Below, one piece after another: positions 1 to 11,898 of a DNA stretch of 64,000 nt. The notes beneath the pieces are model-generated. The model did no database searches. It had not been told where the DNA came from and saw nothing but the letters and a program-made list of their open reading frames with translations. How positions within the stretch are numbered: position 1 is the first letter of the stretch; every line of letters starts with the position of its first letter. A program made the translations under genes and the position numbers. The stretch comes from Hyparrhenia diplandra (lineage: Eukaryota; Streptophyta; Magnoliopsida; Poales; Poaceae). The stretch covers positions 62,001-126,000 of the forward strand of contig JADLZK010008799.1 in NCBI GenBank assembly GCA_015847255.1, written 5' to 3'.

Positions 1-571
1 CAATCCCCCTCTAAGTACCGGACCTAAAAATACCCAATTCCACCCGTCCCGCTAGCGTGCCTAGTTAGCCATCGGTTAATATGTCCACTAGGTGAACATG
101 CAAGTACAACACCACACAATATAGCATACGGTCAATGACCTTATGTAGGGCTTTATGCTTCATTTTCACAATACCCTCTACACATCCATGATACAAACTC
201 ATGAGTCATGACTTGACGCGGGGTTCTTGAGAATCATTAGTCATCCATCACCCTGGGCATTCGGTAAAAAACGACGAATCGGTTTGGTTCGGTATGAACA
301 ACTTCGGTTTCCAAAGCCAAAGGAACCGATCGGTATCATTGTAGTAATGATTTACAACAAAAGTTATATTTTTTTGCGAAAAGTTATAGTTATACAAATG
401 ATTTTTATTTCCTTGAATACGCACGAGGGTGCGTATCATTGTAGTAAAAGAAAGAAAGCTCGCCATGAGTGAAATGATATCTGCAACCAGCAAGCAGCAA
501 TACCGACCAAACTAGTTGATCTTGACATTGTACAGGTTGCAACCATTATACTGATATAAACTAAGGGTGGC
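1..571. other. Left-edge sequence, no gene seen
   Basis: No protein similarity or splice-supported exon is recognisable here. Short open frames exist on both strands but have no domain content. The last part is the 3' flank of the sulfotransferase remnant that follows on the minus strand. Confidence 0.5.
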
Positions 572-1657
572 TCACACTGTGCTTGAGAAGGTGAATCCAG
601 TCCCTTGCAATGCATCGTCAACGACCTTGTCCAGCCTCTACGCCATCTCTAGCGTCATGTGATTGCTCCAGTCTCCAACAACTCCCTTCCTGAAGAAGCT
701 TTCGTTCTTGAAACCCCACCTAGTGCTTCCATTTCTGTTCACCTCCATATTTGTCAACTTACCAAGGCTACATAGCTCCACAATAGCTCCCACCACCCCA
801 CCTTCCTCCTCTTCTTCAGAAAATTCACACCCCATGAACTTTGCTAGCTTCTTGACGTAGGTCTCAGGCTCATGCAAAATCTCCTCATATCGAAGGAACA
901 GTACCTTGTCAGGCCTCCTCACGCTCTCCTCCCAATACTGGAGGACATGTTGCCACTGCGGGCCATCAGGACATCAGCCGTCGCAGAATAGCTCTAATGC
1001 CTCTTGGATCGTGAATGATTGTGCATCAACTCCCCACGTTGGCGCTGTCTTCCTCGTGTAGAACCAGTAAGAGACTAGAGCATCCTTGGGTTCCCTGCAT
1101 ATGTACACAATCCGGCACCCTGAGCACTCCCCGGTGATGCTGCTAGGCAACAAGGAGTAGGAAGGTGTGTGGCCAGCACACGTGGTGAAAGGAGTGATTC
1201 AAATTCATCCCTTGTGTTGAATTCAATTTCAAGGAACCTGACAACGTCGTGGGGGCTGCAACGGCGCAGCGGATGGTCCTCGTCGCATGGCGGATGCGTG
1301 GAACGCTTCAGCGTTGCGAAGGCGAGGGCCTTTAGCCAAGTGGTGCCAGACTTGGGGTAGCTTGCAAGGAACACGTCGGTGGAATTCGGAATGGTGGCCA
1401 CCTAGTCTCCAGAAATGGAGGGTCGGGATGGTGGCCACGTTGGGGTAGCTTGCAAGGAAGCAGGAATGGAGGGTCGGGATGCCAATCGTCAATGTTTTTG
1501 CCTCTGGCACCCAGAAGCCAGCATAATGGCGGAGCCGGAATGGTGGCCACCTAGTCTCCAGGGGCAGCGAAGGGACGATCTCGGCTATGTTAGCGTGATG
1601 CATTGTCACCGGCGTTGCACCTTCTTGTGCATCGTCCTTCGATTTCCTAAAAGCCAT
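572..1657 (-). pseudogene. Cytosolic sulfotransferase pseudogene
   Basis: This is a remnant of a plant cytosolic sulfotransferase (SOT), a family that moves sulfate from PAPS to small hydroxylated acceptors. Reading leftwards from ATG 1657, the N-terminus has the family's 'IVPSLPLETRW' segment. The PAPS-binding loop PKSGTTWLKALAF follows near 1370-1330, then VYICREPKDALVSYW (about 1120-1070), and the C-terminal RKGVVGDWSNHMT with its GxxGDWxNH motif. It is broken several times. An imperfect local duplication at about 1385-1560 separates the N-terminus from the P-loop. One base is missing near 1160, after 'ATHLP'. TGA replaces an expected Arg codon at 974-976, and TAG at 638-640 interrupts 'EMA*RLDKVVDDALQG'. 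The tail then reads to a normal stop at 572-574. Plant SOTs are often single-exon, as here. The acceptor cannot be inferred. The multiple independent lesions make pseudogene status very likely. Confidence 0.88.
1385..1565. repeat. Imperfect local duplication inside the SOT remnant
   Basis: The segment 'gaatggtggccacctagtct' occurs at about 1388 and again at about 1538. The motif 'aatggagggtcgggatg' recurs at about 1413 and 1466, and 'ttggggtagcttgcaagga' at about 1353 and 1440. The repeats sit where the SOT N-terminus should join the P-loop, so local duplication is one of the disabling events. Confidence 0.75.
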
Positions 1658-2890
1658 CGTCTTACAGGCCTACTAATTTATCTCAAAAGAGGCGTCACTT
1701 GCAGTAAGTGTCCAGTTGCTTGTTGGAGCCTGCATATAGAGATGAGGGTGCACAAAAAGGGTTGTAATGAGAAAACCTGAGATCTCAGCTTAAGTATATA
1801 ACAGCAAGAAGTTAACCGAGATGAAAATAGAAGAGCAACAGAGGCACACAAATTCATCACCATCTCATCAGACATGATTCAAAGAATATTACCACTGAAA
1901 TTGATTGCATTGCAATTTGCAAGTCACTAACAGTGGAGCAATACTACATGTCCAAGTCACATTAAGAAACAAGGTTGCACTCCGAACTCTCTGGCTAAAA
2001 GGATCCTAGGATATAAAACTTCAAAGAAATTCAGCACAGCACTACTCTCGCAAAATATTGGATTATTGTTCCAAAGTCCGAAGGAGGCAATTAGGCCGGC
2101 TCAAATGAAGGCCAAGCGTCAAGCAGTGAACTATAGTTCTGGGAATTTCTTGGCAACCCAACTGTCCGTTTGAGCCACATGAGTATGTATATGAGTATAG
2201 AGACTACTACAAATCTTGCATGTAAACGGTTAAATAGCTAAAGATATACTGTACAGTTTCAAAAAAGCTGAAATACTTAGTCTGTTCAGAGATTGCTCCA
2301 AAATAAATGAAGACCCAGCTATGAACTAACAGCGTTGACGAGGCCTAGGCTGAGCCAATCGTTACAGGAACTGATGCATCAAGTGTCTACAGTTTACAAT
2401 TGGCAAACCTCTCTCCAGGAAGAAATGCAGGAGAGAACACGTACCTCTCTCCAGGAAGAAATGCGGCCGCCTTTCTCCAGATGCAGCTGCAACTGCAACT
2501 GCGTGCTTGGAGTTGGAGACAGAACAGGGGGCTGACCTGCTGAGGGCGTCGGCGCTCGGCGGCCGCAGAGAGGTCCTGTCCTCGTCCTCGCGATCTGCGT
2601 GCTGCAATATTGTAGAGTACTCGCCAGTCGCCGCCAACCGCCCCGGCCATGCTCTCTTTTTCTATTCTGCTGCCCGTCAGGCCCAAATGGTTGTGTCCCA
2701 GGGTACGCCATGAATTTATTCTTTAAAGGTTTCATTGGTTTGCTTCTTTTTCGTTCTTCCCTTTTTAACTAAAGAGAATTTTTACGGTGCTTGGGAGGAA
2801 CCACCCGTTGAATTGCGTTTTGCCGGTTCCTCCACCTAATTTTCGTCATTAAGGGTAGTTTAGTATTTTTCCTAATGACAGCTTCTCACA
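1658..2890. other. Intergenic, no gene recognised
   Basis: AT-rich to about 2330, then moderately GC-rich. Overlapping open frames on both strands at about 2335-2735 have no recognisable domain. A 22-base motif beginning 'ctctccaggaag' occurs twice near 2412 and 2446. I see no convincing gene. Confidence 0.45.
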
Positions 2891-3345
2891 GAATCTATCC
2901 CCATAATCTAATCTAACCCACGGGAAAACGCCGCCGCCCCACTTCGCGTACGGTTCCTCCCGCGGACTGTCCTCCCGCATTGCCTCCCTGCCGCATCGCC
3001 GCCCTCCCCCATCGCCGTCCTTCCCAAGAGCCTCCGCCCAGCTCTGGCCTCCAATCGTTCTCCGCCCCCATTGCCTCCCTTCCCCATTTGCCTGGAGGCG
3101 AGCGTGGCGGAGGGTACCACTGAGGACGGGCAGGATCTCGGGACGTATCGGGTTGTGGCGTGCCGGTTGGAGCCGCGATTGCTGACGGGCGTTCGTGGCG
3201 TCGGTGGCTGCTTTGGCCGCGTCGCCGGAAGAGACCGTGACGCCGCCGGCTGCAGGGACAAGATTGGTGGCAAGTGGTCTGCCCTTGTGCACTTGGCCTT
3301 GTCACGGAGGAGGGGTGCGCCAGGTGCTCGTCCTGTACAGGTATG
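2891..3345 (+). other. GC-rich block, possible 5' exon of the FAR1-like unit
   Basis: A sharp rise in GC with frames open on both strands, ending at a good donor-like 'CAG|GTATGA' near 3339-3345. This composition is typical of the first exon or promoter of a grass gene. The next coding sequence on the plus strand is the FAR1-like one at 4.8 kb, so this could be its 5' UTR exon. That link is inference, because no protein similarity is seen. Confidence 0.3.
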
Positions 3346-4082
3346 ACATCTATGCCTTTGCCTGCTCTCCATAGCTAGTTTCACCGCCGTGCCAGCTCTC
3401 AGCCATGGCATTACTGGTTCTTCGGTACATATAGTTTGTTGCTGCTTTGTTCTCTTCAGGCTTATTTAGTCCTACTAGGACTTAGAGAGTTTATACACTT
3501 AGTTGCCTCCATATGGATTAATAATGGCTTGTGCCCAGCCTTAATCTGTAGCCTTCAAGCTGGACAACCTGTTTAGTCCACAAATGCTATATCAAATCTA
3601 TACCTTAATTCCTCACAAATCATTGTGTTTTGTAAATTAGAAGCCACTACATTTATGAAGATTGCTACTGATTGGTCCAAAAGTTCAGAAACTGCCATGA
3701 GCGCTGAGCACAGGAATTAGGAAGACACTTGCACCCTACTGTTGAGTTCTGAGCATGAATCATTTTTTTTTTTTTTTTTTGAAGTGATTGCACTAGGCCT
3801 GGCTCAACTGCCTTAGATTATTGTATCATTCAAATCTCTCTTGTGATGAAGCTATTTGGTTTTGGATGCAACATAATTTAAATGGACAATAGGATCTGTC
3901 AACTATTCACAGTCATATTGGTTTGTCATGTTTTTATTTATAGTTGATGGGTGTGTGAATGTAGTAGATCCTTGCTGTATCACTATCAGAAAAGGCGGCT
4001 CTTCGGACCAGGTTAGGTAAACAATGGAGGAGCCATTGCCCAAGATCCTTAACAGGGAAAGAGAATGATTAAGGATGATTAT

Positions 4083-4342
4083 GGATGCCCTGTACTAACT
4101 GCTAATAGAGTTACAGGAGGGAATGGTTTTGATTGGACGTTGTAGCATCCAATCAGTGTCATGCCCAAAAAATAAATGTATCCCTAAGGTCAATAATATT
4201 TGTCCACATTTTGGATGCCCTGTACTAACTGCTAATAGAGTTACAGGAGGGAATGGTTTTGATTGGACGTTGTAGCATCCAATCAGTGTCATGCCCAAAA
4301 TAAATGTATCCCTAAGGTCAATAATATTTGTCCACATTTTCT
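4083..4342. repeat. Tandem duplication, unit about 130 bp
   Basis: The block beginning 'ggatgccctgtactaactgc' at 4083 recurs at 4213 and is nearly identical to 'ttgtccacatttt' at the end of each copy. The only clear change is two fewer A's in a poly-A tract. Flanking segments are also repeated: 'gatgggtgtgtgaatgtag' at about 3948 and 4515, and 'aacaatggaggagccattgc' at about 4020 and 4542. The whole 3.9-4.6 kb stretch has been locally rearranged. Confidence 0.9.
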
Positions 4343-4445
4343 CGGCATGGGAGGCATGGAGGAGGATCTCGAGCACCTCTTCTTTGGCTGTATCTTTGCA
4401 CAAATATGCTGGGAAAAAAATTGGAGTTCAATGGAACTATGACCT
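4343..4445 (+). mobile_element. LINE reverse-transcriptase C-terminal scrap (zf-RVT)
   Basis: Plus-strand translation gives EDLEHLFFGCIFAQICWEKI followed by GVQW. This matches the Cys/His-containing C-terminal segment of plant LINE reverse transcriptases (the EDxEHLFFxCxxAxxCW pattern). Only about 30 residues are present, embedded in rearranged repeats, so this is a fragment rather than an element. Confidence 0.6.
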
Positions 4446-4784
4446 AAGCCTATGCCGAGACTGTCACATGCTGCATCACTATCTGTTAAATGGCCAATCT
4501 CTCCTGTCCTGTTGATGGGTGTGTGAATGTAGTAGATCCTTAACAATGGAGGAGCCATTGCCCAATTTCAGTATGCTTGTATTATTATCATTGATTCAGT
4601 GTTGTATATTCCATAGAATCAGCATATCTATTAGCCTTTAGAAGTGTTGTATGCGTGCATGACCTGCTGGTGTGACAGAAGTGGCATATGTACCAAATAT
4701 GTTGAATAATTGAATATTGTATTGATGCTTTTGAGTGCTAGATTTTTTTTTTTTTCAGTAGCAACACTTATCAGAACTACATGT

Positions 4785-6748
4785 ATGATGCAGGACAAAA
4801 TGGTTGATCTGAGTGAAGAGGCTCTACTGGATTATCATCAAATTGTCAGCAAGTTGTTCCGTAGTGAGGAAGAAGGCTATGTGTTCTACAACAGCTACGC
4901 ATTTGACAGAGGGTTTTCCGTGAGGAGATGCTATATGGAAAGAGACACGGCAACTAAGGAAATATGTCTAAGGAAATTTGTGTGCAGCCGCCAGGGGTTC
5001 CGTGATGATAGGCACATGGATAAAGCGATTAAGAAGAGGAAGCCACGGAATTTGAGTCGCTGTGGGTGTACAGCCAAAATGGTGATTAAACTGAATAAGG
5101 AGACGGGTCAGTGGTATGTCAAGGATTTCATTGATGAACACAACCATCCATTGGCCTCACCAGATTTAGTGTCTGCTGCGGTCTCACAGAGGAATTAGTG
5201 ATGAGCAGAAAGCTGACATCATTGAGATGGAGATCGCGGGAGTTCGTAAGCACCAAATCATGAATATACTGGAAATGCAATATGGTGGATACGATAAGGT
5301 TGGATGTACATCGAGGGATCTATATAACTTTTGCTATCGATACAAGATAAAGGCAACAGAAAGAGGCGATGCTGAAACAGTTATTCGTCACATGAAGCAT
5401 AATCGTGAGGAGGATTCTGATTTCTTCTTTAGATATGTTCTTGATGAGGAGGGGCATCTAAAGCACTTGTTCTGGTCTGATACTCAGTCTCGTCTTGACT
5501 ATGCAGCATTTGGTGATGTTCTTGTTTTTGATAGCACATACCGGACAAATCGATACAATTTGCCTTTCGTGCCTTTTGTTGGGTTGAATCACCATTGGAG
5601 CACAGTTGTGTTTGGTTGTGGCCTCATATCCAGTGAAACAAGTGAGTCGAATGCAGTGGCTGTTGCAAACATTCCTCACTGCCATGGCTCAGAAGCATCC
5701 AATATCTGTGATCACAGACGGTGACCTAGCAATGCAGAAAGCTATCAGAATTATATTGCCTCATTCCAACCATCGGCTATGCGTATGACATATAGAGCAG
5801 AATATACTGCGCAATTTGCATAATTCTAAGATCAGTGAAGAGTTTAGAAAATTTATATACGATCGGTGTTCCATAGAAGAGATTGAGAGGAAATGGGACA
5901 GTTTCTTGGAAAAGCACAAAATTTCAGCTAAGCACGAGTGGCTGTATCAGATGTACGAGATGAGGAACCTGTGGTGTGCTGCATATCAGGTGAGCCGATG
6001 TTTCTTAGGCCTGAGGAGCAACCAACGCAGTGAGAGTCTTAATTCCAAACTGCATAAACATCTGGATAGGAAGATGACACTGTTAGATATGTATGAACAC
6101 TATGAGCATTGCTTGAACAATCTGCGTCGAAATGAGGCGTATCTAGATGCTCCGGCAACTAATTCTGATTCCTTCACGGAAAAGCTTGCTGATCCTATGG
6201 AGAAACATGCTGCTAGTGTTTTTACACCTAAAGTGTTTGCATTGGTGAAGGAAAAAATGGTTTCGATAGGTAATTATGTTATATGGGACATTAAAGATGG
6301 ATATGATTTCACGACATATGTCATTGGTGTGAAGAACAGAAGGGAGTGCAAGTTCCAGGTTCAATGTGAAATCGACGATGAGTCAATATTAAAGATGATT
6401 TGGTGCTCTTGTCGTAAGATGGAACGCGATGGCATTCCTTGTGGTCACATCTTCTGTGTCTTGAAAGTATTGCATGTAGAAACAATTCCAAGTTGTTGTG
6501 TGCTCAAGAGGTGGACCGTGACAGCAAAAGCTGGATTTCCTCCGATACGGAAAAACAGCATGTACAATACTTCTCGAAGCCTAGATAAGTTTCGTGAGCT
6601 CCGCAATTTGAGTCATGAGGCATCTTTCAAAGCATCCTTGTCAGATGAAAGCACATATTTGTACATGAAAATGCTCGGTCGGTCAAGAACTACATCTAAC
6701 ATTCTAACATATTCTCTTAAAACTAACTGTAAGGCAAATGGAAGCTAA
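4785..6748 (+). pseudogene. FAR1-related / MULE transposase-like gene, broken
   Basis: The order of domains is that of FAR1-RELATED SEQUENCE proteins and their Mutator-like transposase ancestors. The N-terminal FAR1 zinc-binding region (about 4850-5150) has FVCSRQGF, RCGCTAKM and FIDEHNHPL. The MULE DDE core follows, with DVLVFDSTYRTNRYNLPFV (about 5515-5575), VITDGDLAMQKAI (about 5709-5747) and NQRSESLNSKLHKH (about 6019-6060). A C-terminal SWIM zinc finger (WCSCRKMERDGIPCGHIFC, about 6402-6458) completes it. The start is ATGATG at 4785, just after an acceptor-like CAG. The frame breaks near 5190, before ISDEQKADIIEMEI, and again near 5645, before WLLQTFLTAMAQKH. TGA at 5786-5788 stands where Trp is expected (LC-x-W-HIEQN). 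The rest reads open to 6748. Either it is a decayed transposase or domesticated gene copy, or it contains sequence errors. Three lesions favour decay. No MULE terminal inverted repeats were identified. Confidence 0.87.
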
Positions 6749-7960
6749 TTGGCAAGTCGACTAATTATGCCCTTATGCTCTTTTTATCAACAATGGCATT
6801 CTGAAATTTATTTTCTGAAAGCGCCAGCATGACAGTCATAGGTGATGACCATGCATGGACCATTGCTAGAAACTAGCACAATGCAGACTCTTGCTTGAAC
6901 CACATCTGTCAGCTTGGGTCTGCACTATGCAGAATCAAAGCCATCACTCACAGACTGCACACCTATTGGCTCTGCTATATAGTAACTGTGGTCAAAATGA
7001 GGCCATTGCCCAATCTTTGGCGCCATAAAGAACAGAGAATCCTTGCTCAACTTGTGGGTTACCAACATCGAGACTGCACACCTGTTGACTCTACTTCTGT
7101 ATGGGCGAGAGGGGCGATCCAATAAAGGACATACCTGTTGGGCGTTTGTCGTCGGTGAGCAGCTGACGTCCTCCGCTGGTGGCGCAAAGTACAGGTCCAG
7201 CACGCAGCTCTCTCTCCCGCGGCTCCCTTCCCTCGCTCGTCCAGGTCCAGCAAGCGTCTGAGGCAGCAGCAGCACCTCACCCCTCCTCTACTCGCTGCTA
7301 TGCAGGCTCCACACGCCAGCACCACTGCCAAGCCGGTCCCGCCCGTCAGGGACCCCGCTACAGGGTCATCCCCTTCGCCGCACCGTGCGCCGCCGCCGAG
7401 TTGGGGAGCCAGCATCGCGAGGACCAGCTGTGCCCGTCCTTCCCGCATCCGCGAGGACCAGCTGTCACCGGGCGAACCAGCATCGCGAGGACCAGCTGTC
7501 CCCGTCCTTCCCGCATCCGCCGAGGACCAGAACTCAGAGCAAGGGAAGCTTCACGGTGTCGGGGACAGCGCCCGATTCTGGGGAAATCGCCGGAACGACG
7601 AGAAAGCACCAGCTATCAAGCTTTAGAAGGATGGCCCGACGACGGTGGACGAGCCAAAGAGCCACCGCCACGTGAAGCCAGTTGGAACGACGGCGGCCGG
7701 AGCCCGCGCGAAAAGAGCTCGCACGCTCACGGAGGACAAGGTCGGGGACCTTTACAAGGCGCGGAACCATGGGCCCACGTCATCATCGGGGGCGGATTCA
7801 ACCCCAAATCTGAGCGTCGGCGGCGAGGGGGCTGGGGATGAGGATGGCGCCTCGGGGGCGGCCGCTCACCACGGCGGCCTCGGCGGGGAGACCCGTTCTC
7901 CATCGTGCGACGGTGGCTCGTCGAACCCGGGGTCATGAACGGGCGTGGGAGATCTCGAGG
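6749..7960. other. Intergenic, GC-rich from 7.1 kb, no identified gene
   Basis: A GC-rich stretch with a 220-codon open plus-strand frame (about 7179-7841) and overlapping minus-strand frames. The translation is low-complexity (Arg/Pro/Ala/Gly) and not recognisable. A direct repeat with a period of about 64 bases ('catcgcgaggaccagctgt') occurs at about 7412-7530. I regard the frames as GC-driven rather than as genes. Confidence 0.45.
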
Positions 7961-9660
7961 AATCGGGGCTTTTTTTAACTTGTTACAGAAGCTGGCGCGG
8001 GGCCTTCAATAATCAAATTGACAGAGTATTTGTTTCCCAAAGGAGAAGGACACCTCATTAAATTAAAAAAGACCATTATACCCTTTTGTTCATTTTATAA
8101 TTCAGCCCAAGACGCCACGACGGGCTGGGCCCCGGGCTTATGACACGCCACGGCCAACTTTCCTGGGACCGGCCCTCGCCATGCGGACGTGAGGGACGCC
8201 TCACAAATCGGGGCCAAATAGAAAACGGCACGTCCGCCATCGGATTAATTCGTGTCTTCATCAAACAACTCTTTTAACTAAAATGTATATTTACGTATTC
8301 TTTCTTGAGAATAGCCTCATTTTAGCCAACCTAGGCATCAACATATGTAAATATTGCATACTCTTTTTCTATAAAAGGGGGAGTAATGTTATAAGCGAGG
8401 GATTTGTAACAAAAGCATAACCACCATACCACCATTTGTTGGGGCTTGAGACCGCATTATTTTCCCTCACATAACCCCTACTAAAGCTCATTTGTAAAAA
8501 AATAATATTACAACCAGTCAAAATCAGCCTTATAGCATGAAAGGATAAGCCGTTGTGGGCCCATCTTCACCTACGCCATAGGAGGAGGGGAAACAGCCCA
8601 TAAATTCTGGACCGAACAGCAGCGAAAACAAATGAACTGGGGTGCGGCGGGAGTCGTCAGAGCAGGCTGCCGACCCGGCAGAAAAAAACCCCCATATAAA
8701 AATCGTTTTTTTACAACAAGATAAAATCGTTTTTGTTTGTGTCGGACGGGACAAACGGCGCTCGCTGCTGGGCGGTCGGTTCGCGGCGGCAGGGGGATGG
8801 GATGGCGGCGTGGGGCCGGTGCACGGCGGAGGCGGCGGCGGCGCGGCGACGGCGGCGCGCCATCGGATGAACTGTGGGAGCGACGGATCGGGTTTTTTTT
8901 TTCACTTGACTTCTCAGAAGCTGGCTCAGCTTCAATAATTTGATTCACAGAGTATTTGTTTCTAAGGAGAAGCTGCTCCTCATTAAATTAAAAAGACCAT
9001 TATACCCTTTAATAATTTTTATAATTCGGTTCTGTGCCATGGTACTGCCACTTAAGTTCCTCCCTGTTTGGTTCCTCCATCTTTTTTTTGACCATTGGAT
9101 CAGACCAAATGGAGGGACCCATATTAATTCAAGCGCCGTAAAAACTCTCTTAACTAAAATGTATATTTACGTATTCTTTCTTGGAATACTCATTTTGGCC
9201 AACTGCATAGTTTTACGTAGTATAATGCATACTGTTTTTGTCCGACAAGATGTTATAAACGATGATTTGTAACAAAGTTGTTGTTATACAATATTTGTTT
9301 CATCTTGTATCAGCTTATTTTGTCTCACATAATACTATTAAATATTTGTAAAAAAAAATAGTATTAAATCAGTCAAAATCAGCCTTATAGCATAAGGGAG
9401 AGCCGTTGTGGGCCGAATTCACCTTTTATGGGCCAGAAACGGCTAACTGGACCGAACAGCAGCGAAAACAAATGGACTGGGGGGCGGCGGGAGTCGTCAG
9501 AGCAGGCTGCCGACCCGGCAGCAAAAAAAAAAAGCCCATATAAAATCGTTTTTACAACAAGATAAAATCGGTTTTGTATGTGTCGGACAGGACAAACGGC
9601 GCTCGCTGCTGTCTGTTCGTACGGCAGCGGCGCCGGCATCATCAGCAGTTTCCGGCATGG
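7961..9660. repeat. Tandem segmental duplication, units about 0.8-0.9 kb
   Basis: Two diverged direct copies lie head to tail, about 7961-8889 and 8890-9660. Matching landmarks include 'cagagtatttgtttc' (8021 and 8947), 'aaaatgtatatttacgtatt' (8280 and 9157), 'aaatcagccttatagcat' (8520 and 9376) and 'gtcgtcagagcaggctgccg' (8652 and 9493). The order is conserved, with small indels. No coding similarity is apparent. The GC-rich ends may be old promoter or first-exon sequence. Confidence 0.85.
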
Positions 9661-9729
9661 GAAAGGAGGCGGCGGCGGCGGAATCCTCGCCACATGTACT
9701 AGGTAAAAAGGGGTCATTTCTAGGACCTG

Positions 9730-10008
9730 GGCCACGTTTAGTTGGCTAAAGTTTTGCAAAAGTTTTGCAAATTTTTAGACTTCTCTCCATCATATCACAT
9801 TAAATACACCAAAAGGCGTATGTTTGAAAGTATTAAATATACGTAAAAAATAACTAATTATGATTTTAGGCATTTGCGAGGCGATTCTTTTTGAGCCTAA
9901 TTGCTACATGGTTGGATAATATTTTTCGAAAAAAAAAAGCGTCTTCTGGTGTCTTCTGAGGAGTTCAAACGGTGTATTTGGCAAAACTTTAGCCAACTAA
10001 ACGAGGCC
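9730..10008. mobile_element. MITE with 28-bp TIRs and CTG target duplication
   Basis: The left end reads GGCCACGTTTAGTTGGCTAA and continues AGTTTTGC. The right end is its inverted complement with one mismatch (GGCCTCGTTTAGTTGGC...). The element is flanked by CTG at 9727-9729 and 10009-10011, a 3-bp duplication. The interior is AT-rich and non-coding. The 3-bp duplication and the G-rich 'GTTTAGTT' end suggest a PIF/Harbinger (Tourist-like) MITE, although the superfamily is inferred. Confidence 0.88.
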
Positions 10009-10011
10009 CTG

Positions 10012-11898
10012 GTACAGTCTGCCCCGTCCTGCCATGTTTTTCGCAGAAAGAAATAGCACCGCACCGCTCTTTTGGCCGACGACCGAATCGATTTCCACCC
10101 GACCCCAATCATCCATCCATCTTTGCCGAGACGAGTGCCGAGCGCGTGTGGCATGGTCGTGTGGACAGAAAGGATGAGGAAGCATTTTATCATCGTCCCG
10201 GAGAAAAGAGGAGATAGATGCTCAAGCATGTCGTCACGCGTGATGCCATGCTGGGGTAAGCCAGCTAACACGGCGCACCTGATGCCATACTACTGTATAT
10301 GGTTCCGCGGAAGTTCCGACAAGAACGGCGACCTTTGGCCGGCCGGGTTGGGTTCCTCTCCTCCGACACGTTGAAATTCCGCGCCAGGTTCGTCCAAGTC
10401 CACGCTGTCTGTCGGCCCGTTTTTCTTGTGCTTTTCCAAACAGAAGGTCCGACCTGCTGAATCGATCGATCGGCGCCCAGATGGCGGATGCAGAGGTTTT
10501 TCAGCGCATGGGGTATCCAAGTTTTCTTCCATGCCAATGTGGCATCATCAACAAGGAAAAGAAGAGCATTCACAGATCGATCCACCCAGCGTACTACTGC
10601 AGCTCAGACTTTACGCCTAGATAGAGTCGGTCAGCGGCGAGTAGGCGACATGCCTCTCCACTCAGTGAGCCACGCACACGCACGGACGTCCCACACGCAC
10701 CGGTCACCAATTGCTTACCTTTACGTAGAGGTTGATTCACGTTTTTGTAGGAGCACTAGCTACAAACTTTGCCAAATGTAAGTGTAGCGACAATGACGCC
10801 ACGCTTTGTTGCGAGGTGTACAACTTGGTGGATGAGCTAACAAAAGGGCATCAAGAAAATCTAATCCATCCATCCATCAAATGGAGCACTATACAAGATG
10901 GGAAAAAGGAAAATGAGCACCTTTTCTTAGACCATATCTCGATCCATTCCTATTAATAGTTATTACTTACTAGTTATATATCTTGGTTAGTCAGAAGCTA
11001 ATAGCTAAAAAGTTACTACACCATTAGCTAACTAATGATTAGTAGATGGTTATCTAGATATGACTTTTGCTATTTATCCGTTGACAATTTTTTTGATGTT
11101 AAATTTGCCGAATTTTTATACGTTTAATTGTGTTTAAAGATGTGTGCTACAACTATGTACTGGATCACATTTTAAAAAAAATTCTGACAACTCGATAGAT
11201 AACTAGACATTCCTTTAGATATACTAGCAGTTAAGTGGTTGCATGGATGGTTGAAGGTGTTTTTAATTAACAATTACTAGCATCAATCAACAACATTTAA
11301 TATTAGCATCAATCACCATCATTTAATCAACCAATGAACTACTAACTGTTAGCAGCTACTACTTGTTAATAGTTATCAGGTCGTATTAGCATATCTGGTT
11401 AGATCCTTATTTCCTAATTTAAGATGAAAACTATTACTATACCACTAACAGATGTACTAACAGAAAAACATCTAAATTATATTTTAAAATAGGATTAATA
11501 TTTATATTACATAATTAGTATCATTGGAAAGATCTTTTGATCAGGCCCGTATTTTTACAAATCGAGTCAAACATGGTTAAAAAACGCAAAACGTCGTTTA
11601 TTTTGGGACGGAGGGAGTAAATATACTAGACAGATCAAGAAACAGGCCCATCGAGTCCCTAACAGGAGATTTATGCATTCGATCCATCCAAATTGAAAAG
11701 GGTACACTATGAACAAAACTAACACATCATCATCGATTCCATCTGACCTGATTAAAATCTAACTAGATACGGAGTAACACAACACACACAAAACAAGCCA
11801 ACGTGACGGCCACCTGACGCCAACGCCCGTCTCCTTCGCACAAATACGGGAAGGCCACGGCCCACGGCGCGCCGCCCGCCGACGACGTCCATCAGTGA
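10012..11898. other. Intergenic; AT-rich foldback-like DNA and a MITE end
   Basis: 10.0-10.75 kb is mixed-composition DNA with no recognisable gene. 10.94-11.42 kb is AT-rich with imperfect inverted 'taatagttatta' and 'agctaac' motifs. Near 11607-11630 'ttattttgggacggagggag' followed by TA looks like one Stowaway-type terminus, but no partner end was found. The final 250 bases are the 3' flank of the SCL3-like gene. Confidence 0.45.

Noticed and set aside
1..230. LTR end of a retrotransposon at the left edge
   Set aside because: No TG...CA borders, primer-binding site or gag/pol coding could be seen, so no element is claimed.
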